Shown one piece after another: positions 1 through 8,255 of a stretch of 22,369 bases of DNA. The stretch is taken from the NCBI GenBank assembly GCA_937880125.1, contig CALFLU010000095.1, forward strand, positions 1 to 22,369, in the 5' to 3' direction. The stretch's first letter is position 1. Each line of letters starts with the position of its first letter. The stretch is from an uncultured Eubacteriaceae bacterium. GTDB lineage: Bacteria; Bacillota; Clostridia; Eubacteriales; UBA1433. Below the pieces are notes generated by a model. It saw only the letters and a program-made list of their open reading frames with translations, was not told the DNA's origin and did no database searches. The translations under genes and the position numbers were made by a program.

Positions 1-34
1 GTGACTGGAGTTCAGACGTGTGCTCTTCCGATCT
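1..34 (+). other. Illumina TruSeq adapter (Read 2 side) left at contig end
   Basis: The first 34 bases match the well-known TruSeq indexed-adapter / Read 2 primer sequence from GTGACTGGAG to its CTTCCGATCT end. Translated in frame 1 they give the tell-tale peptide TGVQTCALPI, seen at many contaminated contig ends. This is library DNA, not genome. It supplies a false GTG start that makes the truncated first gene look like a complete reading frame. Base 1 is therefore a contig end, and genome sequence starts at about base 35. Confidence 0.98.
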
Positions 35-585
35 TCAAAGTAGAAGACGGCGGAACCATGATGAACCAATGCATTCACAGCATTGATATTTTTCGCTGGC
101 TGATGGGCGGAGAAATCGAAGAGGTATTTGGCTATACGGCGAGACAACTGCATCCTTATATTGAGACCGAAGACGTGGCATTGGCGGTTATCAAATTCAA
201 AAATGGCGCAATCGGCACGATAGAGGCCTCCGTCAATGTGTATCCGAAAAATCTGGAAGAGACCTTGTATGTTTTTGGGGAAAAAGGCACGGTGAAACTG
301 GGCGGAAAGTCCCTGAATTCCGTAGAAGAGGCTTTATTTGAAGAGACAGATATTCAAGAAGATACTTCAGCTTCCCTTATTGGCCACGCCGCCGTATTTG
401 CGGATATGAAAGAGGCGATTTTAAATAACAAAGAGCCTTACATCAGCGCAAAGGACGGAAGAGAGGCTATTGAGCTGATTTTGGCGATACACAAGTCTGC
501 CAAAGAAAAAAAACCGATTGCTTTTCCGTTGTCAGAGACGAATTCATTAGATTTCAGAGGTGCATTTAAAGATGGCGAAAATTAA
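35..585 (+). CDS. Gfo/Idh/MocA family sugar-nucleotide oxidoreductase, 5'-truncated
   Basis: This is the C-terminal part (about 182 residues) of an NAD-dependent oxidoreductase; members of the group related to WbpB/WlbA are usually 310-350 residues. The N-terminal Rossmann domain and the EKP-type lysine motif are lost where the contig ends in adapter. The first full native codon is 37-39. Visible marks are GGTMMNQCIHSIDIFRWL (histidine codon at 76-78, aspartate at 85-87), which is the substrate-binding/catalytic segment of the family, and the beta-sheet dimer domain with YIETEDVA and GTIEASV. WbpB/WlbA enzymes oxidise C3 of UDP-GlcNAc-uronate on the way to 2,3-diacetamido sugars. The amidotransferase two genes downstream fits that route, but the exact substrate is inference. 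The stop at 583-585 overlaps the next gene by 14 bases. Confidence 0.85.
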
Positions 586-1663
586 TATGATCCTGACCAA
601 CGGATTCGACCCGGATATTCGAGTGTATAAAGAGGCGAAGTATCTGGTGGAGCAGGGGCATAAAGTTGAAATCTTTTGCTGGGATCGCGAACAAAAATAT
701 GTGGAAAAACAAGATAGTATAGTGGATGGGATTCGCATCATTCGATATGCAATTGCTTCACAGCCGGGAAGTGGTTTTAGACAATTGCCGGCATTTTTTA
801 AATTCATAAAAAGATGTCAAAAATCTTTGAAGTCTGCAGAGTATGATTATTTACATTGCCATGACCTGGATGGAATGATTGTTGGTTATTTCGCGAAAAA
901 TAAAACGGCAAAGCTTATATTCGATATGCATGAATACTACGAAAGCGGGAGGATGGAGAAGTTTTCATTTATTATCAGGCCAATGGTTCGATTCTTCCAA
1001 AATAAATCCTATAAAATTATCGCGGTAAATAACACACAAACCCAAAATATGCGCGAAGAAAATATTAAAAAATTGGTGTATTTACCAAATTATCCGGAAA
1101 AAACAATACTAAAAAATATCGAAAAAACGGATTCGGAGAGTATGAGGATTACTTATTCCGGATATGTGAGAGATTATGAAGCTTTGAGTGCTTTAATGAT
1201 GGCTGCGGGAAATGATTCGCGATTTGAGGTAACAATTAATGGAGATGGAGGATGTTACGACCAAATTGAGCTTGACGCAAAGCACTATAACAATGTTTTC
1301 GTAACAGGCAGTTTCACTCACGACCAAATAGCTGATTTTTACAATAATACAGATGTATCGTTTTGTTTATATAATAATTCAGATTTTAATCACAAAACAG
1401 CGATAGCAACAAAATTTTTTGAATCAATTATGTTTTTGACGCCACTTCTTGTAGCGAAAGATACCGCTATGGAAGAGATGTGTATGAAATATAATATTGG
1501 TTATGGTGCTTATGATACAGTAGAGGGGATTCGACAAGCACTGGATTATCTCTATCAAAATCCGGCACTGATTGAAAAATTTCGAGAAAATATGAAAAAA
1601 ATACAATTTAATTTTTGTTGGGAAACAGCGGTAAAAAAATTGGATGAGATTTATATGTCTTAG
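572..1663 (+). CDS. Glycosyltransferase, GT4-like (GT-B fold)
   Basis: A 363-residue cytoplasmic glycosyltransferase likely to add one sugar to the lipid-linked repeat unit. The N-terminus (ILTNGFDPDIRVYKEAKYL, then GHKVEIFCWDRE) is the acceptor-side Rossmann domain typical of GT4 enzymes. DLDG follows near residue 95. The C-terminal domain has GYVRDYEAL, an aspartate-rich DVSFCLYNN stretch, and KFFESIMFLTPLLV in place of the usual EX7E nucleotide-sugar site. A longer reading from GTG 560 is possible, but AGAGG at 556-560 sits well for ATG 572, and the protein then starts MAKINMIL as family members do. It overlaps the upstream oxidoreductase by 14 bases and ends 10 bases before the amidotransferase. 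Donor and acceptor cannot be read from sequence. Confidence 0.85.
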   Translation: MAKINMILTNGFDPDIRVYKEAKYLVEQGHKVEIFCWDREQKYVEKQDSIVDGIRIIRYAIASQPGSGFRQLPAFFKFIKRCQKSLKSAEYDYLHCHDLDGMIVGYFAKNKTAKLIFDMHEYYESGRMEKFSFIIRPMVRFFQNKSYKIIAVNNTQTQNMREENIKKLVYLPNYPEKTILKNIEKTDSESMRITYSGYVRDYEALSALMMAAGNDSRFEVTINGDGGCYDQIELDAKHYNNVFVTGSFTHDQIADFYNNTDVSFCLYNNSDFNHKTAIATKFFESIMFLTPLLVAKDTAMEEMCMKYNIGYGAYDTVEGIRQALDYLYQNPALIEKFRENMKKIQFNFCWETAVKKLDEIYMS

Positions 1664-1673
1664 AAAGGACAAG

Positions 1674-2786
1674 ATGAATATGGGATATCAACAATGTAAC
1701 AGATGTGTAATGGACAATGCCTCAGATGAGACAATTACCTTTGATGAAGAGGGTTACTGTAATTATTGCACCGAAGCCATCAGTACATTATCCGAACGAT
1801 ATTTTCCTAATGAAATAGGAGCTCAAAAACTTCAAGAATTGTTGATTACATTAAAAAAAGAGGGTAAAAACAAAAAATATGACTGCATCATGGGAATATC
1901 CGGCGGACTTGATTCGGCTTATTTGGCTTATTTGGGTCATCAGCACGGATTGAGAATATTAGCAATCCATGTGGATGACGGGTTAGATGTTCCTATAGCA
2001 GTAGAGAACATAAAAAAATTAACAGAAAAATGTGGCATTGATGTAATATATGAGCGGCCTGATGCTGAACAGTTCTATGGTTTGACAAAAGCGTTTTTCA
2101 AGGCAGGAGTTCCCAATTTAGCAGTACCACAGGATAATTTAATTTATGCATACATGTATGCGTATGCAAAAAAATATAAGATTCAATATTATTTATCCGG
2201 TGGAAACTTTTCTACAGAGTCTATATTGCAACGCGGAAACACACACACTTCATTGGATAAAAAACATATTTTTGCTATCAATAAGCAGTTTGGGACAACG
2301 GCGTTAAATAAGCTAAAGATTACTTCAGGCTTTGAAAGAAGGGTTAAAAACCAACTGTTATTGCGTATACAAGAAGTCAGGCCATTGGATTATATTGATT
2401 ATAATAAAGAAAGCGCAATTCAAGAATTGTCAGACTATTGCGGTTTTAATTATTATGGCGGGAAACATTACGAATCCTACTTGACGGTATTTATGCAAAA
2501 ATATTATTTGCCGTTAAAGTTTGGAGTGGACAAACGCAGATCGCACCTGTCCAGCTTGATTGTTTCGGGACAAATGACACGAGATGAGGCAATAGAGGAG
2601 TTAAAAAAACCACTTTATCTGAAAGAAGAAATGGATATATGTATCGAAAAAATATTAAAAATATTTCGAATGGATGTAAACGAATTTGATAGGATTATGC
2701 AACAACAACCGAAACAACATACTCAATATGTAACATCTTCGTGGAAATATGTCAGCAAAATTGTTAAGAAAATAAGGGGATATTAG
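1674..2786 (+). CDS. N-acetyl sugar amidotransferase (WbpG/PseA-type)
   Basis: A 370-residue PP-loop ATPase of the N-acetyl sugar amidotransferase family, which converts a sugar N-acetyl group to an acetamidino group using ATP and ammonia. The N-terminus carries two CxxC pairs (C8/C11 and C29/C32, around CVMD and ITFDEEGYCNYC), a family hallmark probably binding zinc. The PP-loop SGGLDS lies at 76-81. In Pseudomonas, WbpG receives ammonia from HisH/HisF-like partners; none is encoded in this window, so they may lie beyond the contig end or elsewhere. The start is ATG 1674, with AAAGGA at 1664-1669. An in-frame ATG at 1644 lies inside the previous gene without a site, and ATG 1680 is a near alternative. 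The likely substrate is a UDP-diacetamido-uronate, given the oxidoreductase upstream; a nonulosonic acid is less likely because no synthase is nearby. Confidence 0.9.
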   Translation: MNMGYQQCNRCVMDNASDETITFDEEGYCNYCTEAISTLSERYFPNEIGAQKLQELLITLKKEGKNKKYDCIMGISGGLDSAYLAYLGHQHGLRILAIHVDDGLDVPIAVENIKKLTEKCGIDVIYERPDAEQFYGLTKAFFKAGVPNLAVPQDNLIYAYMYAYAKKYKIQYYLSGGNFSTESILQRGNTHTSLDKKHIFAINKQFGTTALNKLKITSGFERRVKNQLLLRIQEVRPLDYIDYNKESAIQELSDYCGFNYYGGKHYESYLTVFMQKYYLPLKFGVDKRRSHLSSLIVSGQMTRDEAIEELKKPLYLKEEMDICIEKILKIFRMDVNEFDRIMQQQPKQHTQYVTSSWKYVSKIVKKIRGY

Positions 2787-2792
2787 CGTTCG

Positions 2793-3941
2793 ATGTATAT
2801 ATTAATCGTTGCAAGTGGCTATCCAACAGAGAAATATAAATTAAACGGGATATTTGAATTCGACCAAGCGGTGGCTTTGTCAAAGATGGGGCATAAGGTA
2901 ATTTATGCGTGTGTGGATCTGCGGTCAATACGACGAAAAAGAAAATGGGGATTTGAGCAGCTAGAAAAAAACGGCGTGAAAATTGAGGCAATCAACATTC
3001 CTTGCGGCAGAATACCCCCAAAAATACTCAACAGAGCAGGCGTTAAGGCATTTAAAAAACTTTATAACAGAATAGTACGCTTATACGGCGTTCCCGATAT
3101 TGTTCATGCGCATTTTATTTTTCAAGGTTACCTCATTGCGCGCCACTTCCATGAAGCGACCATGCCTTTGGTGCTGACGGAACACCTATCGACGATGAAC
3201 CAAAGGGTGATTGAGCCGTATTATTATCGGCTGGGCCAATTCACCTATCCGCGCATGGACAAAGTTCTTGCGGTGAGCAGCCACTTGGGATGCAACATCA
3301 CACAAAAATTCGATGTACAAACCGATGTTATGGCCAATATTGTTACCACGGATATTTTTTCTTACGATCCGATGAAAAAAGACGAAAATCTGTTTTATTT
3401 TGTTTCGGTGGGAAACTTGATACCGGACAAAAACATGAAGTTTTTGGTGAAAAAATTTATCCATTGTTTTCATGGCAATGAAAACATAAAATTATATATT
3501 TTTGGAGACGGACCGGAAAAAAACGAAATTGAAAAAGTTATTATCGAGCATGGCATGCAAGGCAGAATTTATTTGCGTGGTGTTGTGGAACGTAGCGAAA
3601 TAGCACAAACATTTCGGGCGTGTGATTGTTTTGTGTTGTTATCAAAACATGAAACTTTTGGAGTAGTGTATATTGAAGCTTTGGCCTCGGGTTTGCCGGT
3701 TGTTGCAACGAGGTGCGGTGGTCCGGAAGATTTTGTTGATGAAAGCAACGGAATATTGGTCGATGCGGATAATGAAACAGAGATAGAGGCAGCTTTACGA
3801 GAAATGTATGGCAGGGCGAAGAATTTTGACAAAAAAAACATATCGCAAAAAACAATTGCAAAATTTTCGCCAAAAACAATTGCAGAAGGGTTGATAAATA
3901 CGTATGAGGCAGTCATCGGTGCAAAAAAACACAAGTCGTAA
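2793..3941 (+). CDS. Glycosyltransferase family 4
   Basis: A 382-residue retaining GT-B glycosyltransferase. The N-terminal domain has LNGIFEFDQAVALSKMGHKV (residues about 17-36) and HAHF (105-108). The C-terminal domain shows the GT4 order: VSVGNLIPDKN (205-215), IFGDGPEKNEIE (236-247), and the EX7E nucleotide-sugar site E287/E295 in HETFGVVYIE, followed by ALASGLPVVATRCGG. All key residues are present and the length is normal for the family, so it should be active, transferring an unknown sugar to the lipid-linked intermediate on the cytoplasmic face. It starts 6 bases after the amidotransferase, with AAGGGGA-like purines upstream. Its 3' end overlaps the polymerase gene by 38 bases, which suggests coupled translation. 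Confidence 0.92.
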   Translation: MYILIVASGYPTEKYKLNGIFEFDQAVALSKMGHKVIYACVDLRSIRRKRKWGFEQLEKNGVKIEAINIPCGRIPPKILNRAGVKAFKKLYNRIVRLYGVPDIVHAHFIFQGYLIARHFHEATMPLVLTEHLSTMNQRVIEPYYYRLGQFTYPRMDKVLAVSSHLGCNITQKFDVQTDVMANIVTTDIFSYDPMKKDENLFYFVSVGNLIPDKNMKFLVKKFIHCFHGNENIKLYIFGDGPEKNEIEKVIIEHGMQGRIYLRGVVERSEIAQTFRACDCFVLLSKHETFGVVYIEALASGLPVVATRCGGPEDFVDESNGILVDADNETEIEAALREMYGRAKNFDKKNISQKTIAKFSPKTIAEGLINTYEAVIGAKKHKS

Positions 3942-5226
3942 AATTGCATATTTTGCCATATTTGCCTCACTTATCGGCGCGAATGTTTTTGCGATTGACC
4001 TGGGATTTTTTCAATTGTCACTATTTAGAATGACGATTATTGCCGTTGTTTTTTTATTTTTACTCAGTTTAGGAACAAAAACACAATACTTGGGAATCAG
4101 CGGAAAATTCGCCAACAGATTTTCGGTTGGATTCATGATATTTTGGGCGCTATATGCGGTACTGTCATTTTTTTGGGTGCAAGATTATAATGCTTGGATA
4201 AAAGCCGTGTACTTTTTAATCTTGAATGTAATTTGCATTATTTTTTTTATGAATACTTTTGATAGAAGTGCACAAATATTGACGGGGTTACGGGTATTTG
4301 CTTTTATGGCTATCTTGCATAACCTGATTGGCTGGTATGAAATTTTGGCAAGACAGTATTTCTTTTTAGACGCAAATCTGATTTCGCTCTATCGGTATTT
4401 GCGCTATCCCGTATCAATTTTTGGAAACACGAATGATTTTGCGACATTTATGCTAATCTCCGTATTTATTTTGTTTGCATGTATGCAAAATACAAAGAAA
4501 AAGTATATGCAATATGTGTATGGAGCGACTATTGTTTCGTCTATAGTGTTGCTGTTTATGGCTTCTTCGCGAGCGAATATACTGGGTTTATTGGTGGCTT
4601 TAGTGGTGTTTGTTTGGTTGAACCTATATAACAAAAAAACACAAATCTTTGTTTTTGCTATGCTATTGCCTTTGTTTTTTTTGATTATACTAAAACCCGA
4701 TATTTTCAAAAATGCATTTTTGATGATATTGGACGGATTTTATTTTGATACTTCTTCAGCATCGGACTCCATTAATATTCGTTTGAATTTATTGAGAAAT
4801 GGTGTGGTATTTTTAATCAACACCTATGGGGCCGGAACCGGTGCAGGCAATGTTGAGTTTTGGATGGCAAACGCATCTGTATACGGCACAAGCGGAATTG
4901 TAAATATGCATAACTGGTGGATGGAAATACTGACAGGCTATGGTATAATAGTATTCGTTTTGTACATTACGTTTTATGCGCTGCTTACGCGAAATAGTTA
5001 TATGAAATATAAAAATGCATTGACCAAGACAGACAAAACAATTTCCCTTTGCTTTTTGTGTTCATTGATAGGTTACATCATTGGGGGTATGAGCTCGAGT
5101 TCTAATTTGAGCAGTGAGTGGTTATGGGTTTTTTGGAGCATCGTAATTACCTATCAAGGTTTGGAATTGACTTTACCGCAAAAACAAATTAAAGATGATA
5201 AAAATGACCGGAGGGTTATAGGATAA
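3904..5226 (+). CDS. wzy: O-antigen ligase/polymerase family protein (Wzy-type)
   Basis: A 440-residue integral membrane protein with roughly ten to twelve hydrophobic segments. The region at residues 305-350 (YGAGTGAGN, then MHNWWMEILTGYG) is the conserved loop of the O-antigen ligase/polymerase family: G-x-G-x-GN, then HN-x-x-x-E-x-L followed by a hydrophobic helix. SSRANILG near residue 220 is also typical. In this setting, beside a flippase and a chain-length regulator, it most likely polymerises flipped repeat units on the outer face of the membrane. A ligase role cannot be excluded from sequence alone. ATG 3904 has AGAAGGG at 3884-3890 at a long spacing; GTG 3919 is an alternative. The last base of its stop is the first base of the next start (TAATG). 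Confidence 0.85.
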   Translation: MRQSSVQKNTSRKIAYFAIFASLIGANVFAIDLGFFQLSLFRMTIIAVVFLFLLSLGTKTQYLGISGKFANRFSVGFMIFWALYAVLSFFWVQDYNAWIKAVYFLILNVICIIFFMNTFDRSAQILTGLRVFAFMAILHNLIGWYEILARQYFFLDANLISLYRYLRYPVSIFGNTNDFATFMLISVFILFACMQNTKKKYMQYVYGATIVSSIVLLFMASSRANILGLLVALVVFVWLNLYNKKTQIFVFAMLLPLFFLIILKPDIFKNAFLMILDGFYFDTSSASDSINIRLNLLRNGVVFLINTYGAGTGAGNVEFWMANASVYGTSGIVNMHNWWMEILTGYGIIVFVLYITFYALLTRNSYMKYKNALTKTDKTISLCFLCSLIGYIIGGMSSSSNLSSEWLWVFWSIVITYQGLELTLPQKQIKDDKNDRRVIG

Positions 5227-6248
5227 TGTTTAAGAATAAGACACTGTTAATCACAGGGGGCACAGGCAGCTTTGGCAATGCCGTACTTGATAAATTTTTG
5301 GATACGGACATTGCTGAGATACGCATATTTTCCCGCGATGAAAAAAAGCAGGACGATATGCGCAAATTTTATAAAAATGACAAAATCAAGTTTTACCTTG
5401 GTGATGTCAGAGACAGAGATAGCGTTAAAAATGCGTTGCACGGTGTGGATTATATTTTTCATGCCGCAGCATTGAAACAAGTGCCATCTTGTGAATTTTT
5501 TCCGATGGAAGCGGTAAAGACCAATATTACAGGTACCGAAAATGTATTAAGTGCGGCGATTGAGTGCGGCGTAAAAAAATGTGTTTGCCTATCCACAGAC
5601 AAGGCTGCATATCCAATCAATGCAATGGGTATATCCAAGGCGATGATGGAAAAAATCATTATTGCAAAATCGCGTACGGTGGATTGTAAAAAAACATCTA
5701 TGTGCATAACACGCTACGGTAATGTAATGGCCTCGCGCGGCTCGGTAATTCCGTTGTTTATTGAACAAATTAAAAATGGGCAGGCAATGACGATCACCGA
5801 TCCTCAGATGACAAGATATTTGATGAGTCTCGATGAGGCAGTGGATTTGGTTTTATATGCCTTTGAACATGCAGATACGGGGGACCTTGTGATACAAAAA
5901 TCTCCTGCAAGCACGATCGGGGATTTGGCACAAGCGGTGCGCAGGATATTTAATCCTAAAAATGAAATCAAAATTATCGGAACGAGGCACGGTGAAAAAG
6001 CGTGCGAAACGTTGCTGACAAAGGAAGAATTTTTCAGAGCAGAGGATATGGGGCGTCATTATAGAGTATCTGCAGATAATAGAGACTTAAATTATGATAA
6101 ATATTTCATTCAAGGGGATCAAAAACTATCCACAGTGCAAGAATATAATTCTGAAAATGCAATCAGGTTGTCGGTGGATGAAATTGTTGAAAAATTGTTG
6201 TCTCTTAAATATATCCAAACCGAATTAGAAAGAGAGAAGTTTTTGTAA
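5226..6248 (+). CDS. capE: UDP-GlcNAc 4,6-dehydratase/5-epimerase (CapE/WbjB/WbvB type)
   Basis: A 340-residue short-chain dehydrogenase/reductase that takes UDP-GlcNAc to the UDP-2-acetamido-2,6-dideoxy-L-arabino-4-hexulose intermediate shared by the L-FucNAc, L-QuiNAc and L-RhaNAc routes. The NAD site is GGTGSFG (11-17). GDVRD is at 59-63 and HAAALKQVP at 79-87. The catalytic TDK (T124, D125, K126) follows LS. The SDR YxxxK motif is MGISK (M134, K138): Met replaces the usual Tyr, as known for PglF/CapE-type dehydratases, so this is not a defect. Length and motifs match CapE throughout. GGAGGG at 5210-5215 gives a strong site for ATG 5226. It overlaps both neighbours by one base and heads a three-gene sugar-nucleotide block. 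Confidence 0.92.
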   Translation: MFKNKTLLITGGTGSFGNAVLDKFLDTDIAEIRIFSRDEKKQDDMRKFYKNDKIKFYLGDVRDRDSVKNALHGVDYIFHAAALKQVPSCEFFPMEAVKTNITGTENVLSAAIECGVKKCVCLSTDKAAYPINAMGISKAMMEKIIIAKSRTVDCKKTSMCITRYGNVMASRGSVIPLFIEQIKNGQAMTITDPQMTRYLMSLDEAVDLVLYAFEHADTGDLVIQKSPASTIGDLAQAVRRIFNPKNEIKIIGTRHGEKACETLLTKEEFFRAEDMGRHYRVSADNRDLNYDKYFIQGDQKLSTVQEYNSENAIRLSVDEIVEKLLSLKYIQTELEREKFL

Positions 6249-7099
6249 TGAAATTTTTGGTATTAGGTGCAACGGGAATGGCAGGGCACATGGTGGCGAT
6301 GTATCTGTGTGAGAAAAAACACGATGTGACAGCATTTTCAAGAGGCGCATTTCCTTATTGCAAAAACTTGAATGGCGATATAACGGATATACCATATTTA
6401 TCTGAAACTATTCGTTCAGGGGAATATGATGTTGTTGTAAATTGCATTGGTCTGTTAAATCAGGATTGCGAGGTAAAAAAATCTCAAGCAGTTTATTTAA
6501 ATAGCTATTTGCCGCATTTTTTGGCAGAAATAACCCAAAGTACTCAGACGCGAATCATTCATCTCAGCACCGATTGTGTGTTTTCGGGCAAAAGCGGGGG
6601 CTATAATGAAGACAGTTTTTGTGACGGGCAAAGTTTTTATGACCGATCAAAAGCTCTCGGCGAAATAATGGATGAAAAAAACCTGACCTTTCGAACATCG
6701 ATTATCGGTCCGGATATGAAGGAAGGCGGAATCGGTTTGTTGAACTGGTTTATGAAACAAGAAAATGATGTATATGGCTACAAACAGGCAATTTGGACAG
6801 GTGTTACAACATTGACCTTGGCAAAAGCAATGGAGGCAGCGGCGCTGGAAAACTTGACGGGGCTGTATCATTTGGTCAACAATCAAAGCATCAGTAAATA
6901 TGACTTGTTGAGACTTTTCAACAGCCATCTCCGTGACAATGCAGTTCAAGTTTTGCCAGATGAAAAGGTCAAAATCGACAAATCATTGATAAATAACAGA
7001 AAAGATTTTTCTTTTATTGTACCATCTTACGAAGACATGGTTATTGAAATAAAAGAATGGATGAAGGCACACAAAAACCTTTACCCGCACTATTTCTAG
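6248..7099 (+). CDS. RmlD-like NAD(P)-dependent sugar-nucleotide reductase (WbvR-like)
   Basis: A 283-residue SDR of the dTDP-4-dehydrorhamnose reductase group. The nucleotide-binding site is GATGMAG (7-13). STDCVFSG (107-114, with T108/D109) and YDRSK (Y131, K135) form the catalytic set. Between the CapE-type dehydratase and the 2-epimerase it should reduce the C4 ketone of the UDP-2-acetamido-2,6-dideoxy-hexulose. It ends after the SDR fold. The CapF/WbjC reductase of the L-FucNAc pathway is about 370 residues with an added cupin domain, which is absent here. The short RmlD-like form matches WbvR, which makes UDP-L-RhaNAc before epimerisation to UDP-L-QuiNAc. True dTDP-rhamnose synthesis is unlikely because rmlA, rmlB and rmlC are not present. 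Confidence 0.85.
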   Translation: MKFLVLGATGMAGHMVAMYLCEKKHDVTAFSRGAFPYCKNLNGDITDIPYLSETIRSGEYDVVVNCIGLLNQDCEVKKSQAVYLNSYLPHFLAEITQSTQTRIIHLSTDCVFSGKSGGYNEDSFCDGQSFYDRSKALGEIMDEKNLTFRTSIIGPDMKEGGIGLLNWFMKQENDVYGYKQAIWTGVTTLTLAKAMEAAALENLTGLYHLVNNQSISKYDLLRLFNSHLRDNAVQVLPDEKVKIDKSLINNRKDFSFIVPSYEDMVIEIKEWMKAHKNLYPHYF

Positions 7100-7115
7100 A
7101 AATGAGGAACGGTGA

Positions 7116-8240
7116 ATGGACAAACTTAAATTGATGACGATTGTCGGGACTCGCCCGGAAATTATTAAATTATCTGAGATCATTAAAAAGGCAGATATGT
7201 ATTTTGACCATATATTAATTCATACGGGACAAAATTATGACTATAATTTAAATGAAGTCTTTTTTAATGAATTGGGGATTCGAGAACCGGACGAATACTT
7301 AAATGTAGTGGATCAAGACTTGGGCAAGACAATGGGCAACATTCTTGCCAAATCTTATGAAATTATGCAAAAACATATGCCGGATGCTGTGCTGGTGTTG
7401 GGGGATACCAACTCGTGTCTATCGGTGATTTCGGCAAAACGGCTAAAAATACCTATTTTTCACTTAGAGGCCGGCAATCGCTGTTTTGATGAAAACCTTC
7501 CTGAAGAAATAAATCGCCGCATTGTTGACCACACCAGCGATGTCAATTTGTGTTATTCAGAACACGCCCGAAGGTATTTGTCAGCTGAAGGCATAGCAAA
7601 GGAGAGGACATACGTAGTGGGCTCGCCGATGGCGGAAATTTTGCATAAAAACATACATGCAATTGAAAACAGCAACATTTTGGAAGATTTGGATTTAAAG
7701 CCAAATCAATATATTCTTCTCTCGGCGCACCGAGAAGAGAATATCGACAACGAAAAAAACTTTCATTCCTTGATTGATGCAATAAATATTCTGTCAGAGT
7801 CCTATAATATGCCGATTATCTATTCATTACATCCAAGGGCAAAAAAATTCATCGAAGAACGAAACATATCTTTTCACGAAAACGTTAAAACATTTAAGCC
7901 CTTTGGGTTTGCTGACTATAACCATTTGCAGCAAAAGTCGTTTTGTGTCATTTCAGACAGTGGAACACTTGCCGAAGAAGCTTCGTACTTTAAATTTGCG
8001 GCGGTATCGCTTCGAACAAGCACCGAAAGACCCGAGGCGATGGACAAAGGGAATTTTACCATTGGTAACATCACGACAAAGCAAGTGTTGCAAGCGGTGG
8101 AATTAACAACAAAAATGAAAGAAAATGCTCATGACGGCGTTAGCGTTCCTGCCTATGAAGATGAAAATGTCAGCACAAAGGTTATAAAAATCATTCAAAG
8201 TTACACGGAAATCGTCAATAATTTTGTCTGGAGAAAATAA
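7116..8240 (+). CDS. Non-hydrolysing UDP-GlcNAc 2-epimerase family enzyme (CapG/WbjD/WbvD type)
   Basis: A 374-residue GT-B-fold epimerase that inverts C2 of a UDP-N-acetylated sugar. Family signatures include GTRPEIIKLS (11-20), HTGQNYDYNLNEVFF, and the catalytic set D97 (LGDTNS), E118 (HLEAGNR), E131 (PEEINRR) and H205 (SAHREEN). SDSGTLAEEAS and RTSTERPEA form the UDP-binding side. The variants HTGQNYDY and EAGNRCFDENLPEEINRR match the CapG/WbjD/FnlC branch acting on 2-acetamido-2,6-dideoxy-L-sugars better than WecB, which fits its place as third enzyme after the CapE-like and RmlD-like genes. AGGA at 7105-7108 gives seven bases to ATG 7116. A general UDP-ManNAc-forming epimerase is the alternative. 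Confidence 0.9.
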   Translation: MDKLKLMTIVGTRPEIIKLSEIIKKADMYFDHILIHTGQNYDYNLNEVFFNELGIREPDEYLNVVDQDLGKTMGNILAKSYEIMQKHMPDAVLVLGDTNSCLSVISAKRLKIPIFHLEAGNRCFDENLPEEINRRIVDHTSDVNLCYSEHARRYLSAEGIAKERTYVVGSPMAEILHKNIHAIENSNILEDLDLKPNQYILLSAHREENIDNEKNFHSLIDAINILSESYNMPIIYSLHPRAKKFIEERNISFHENVKTFKPFGFADYNHLQQKSFCVISDSGTLAEEASYFKFAAVSLRTSTERPEAMDKGNFTIGNITTKQVLQAVELTTKMKENAHDGVSVPAYEDENVSTKVIKIIQSYTEIVNNFVWRK

Positions 8241-8255
8241 GGGTATACCCGCAAG

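Noticed and set aside
5623..5641. Loss of the catalytic Tyr in the SDR motif of the dehydratase
   Set aside because: Met in place of Tyr (MGISK) is the normal state in PglF/CapE-type dehydratases, so this is not an inactivating change.
6248..7099. dTDP-L-rhamnose synthesis by RmlD
   Set aside because: No rmlA, rmlB or rmlC is present, and the flanking enzymes act on UDP-N-acetyl sugars.
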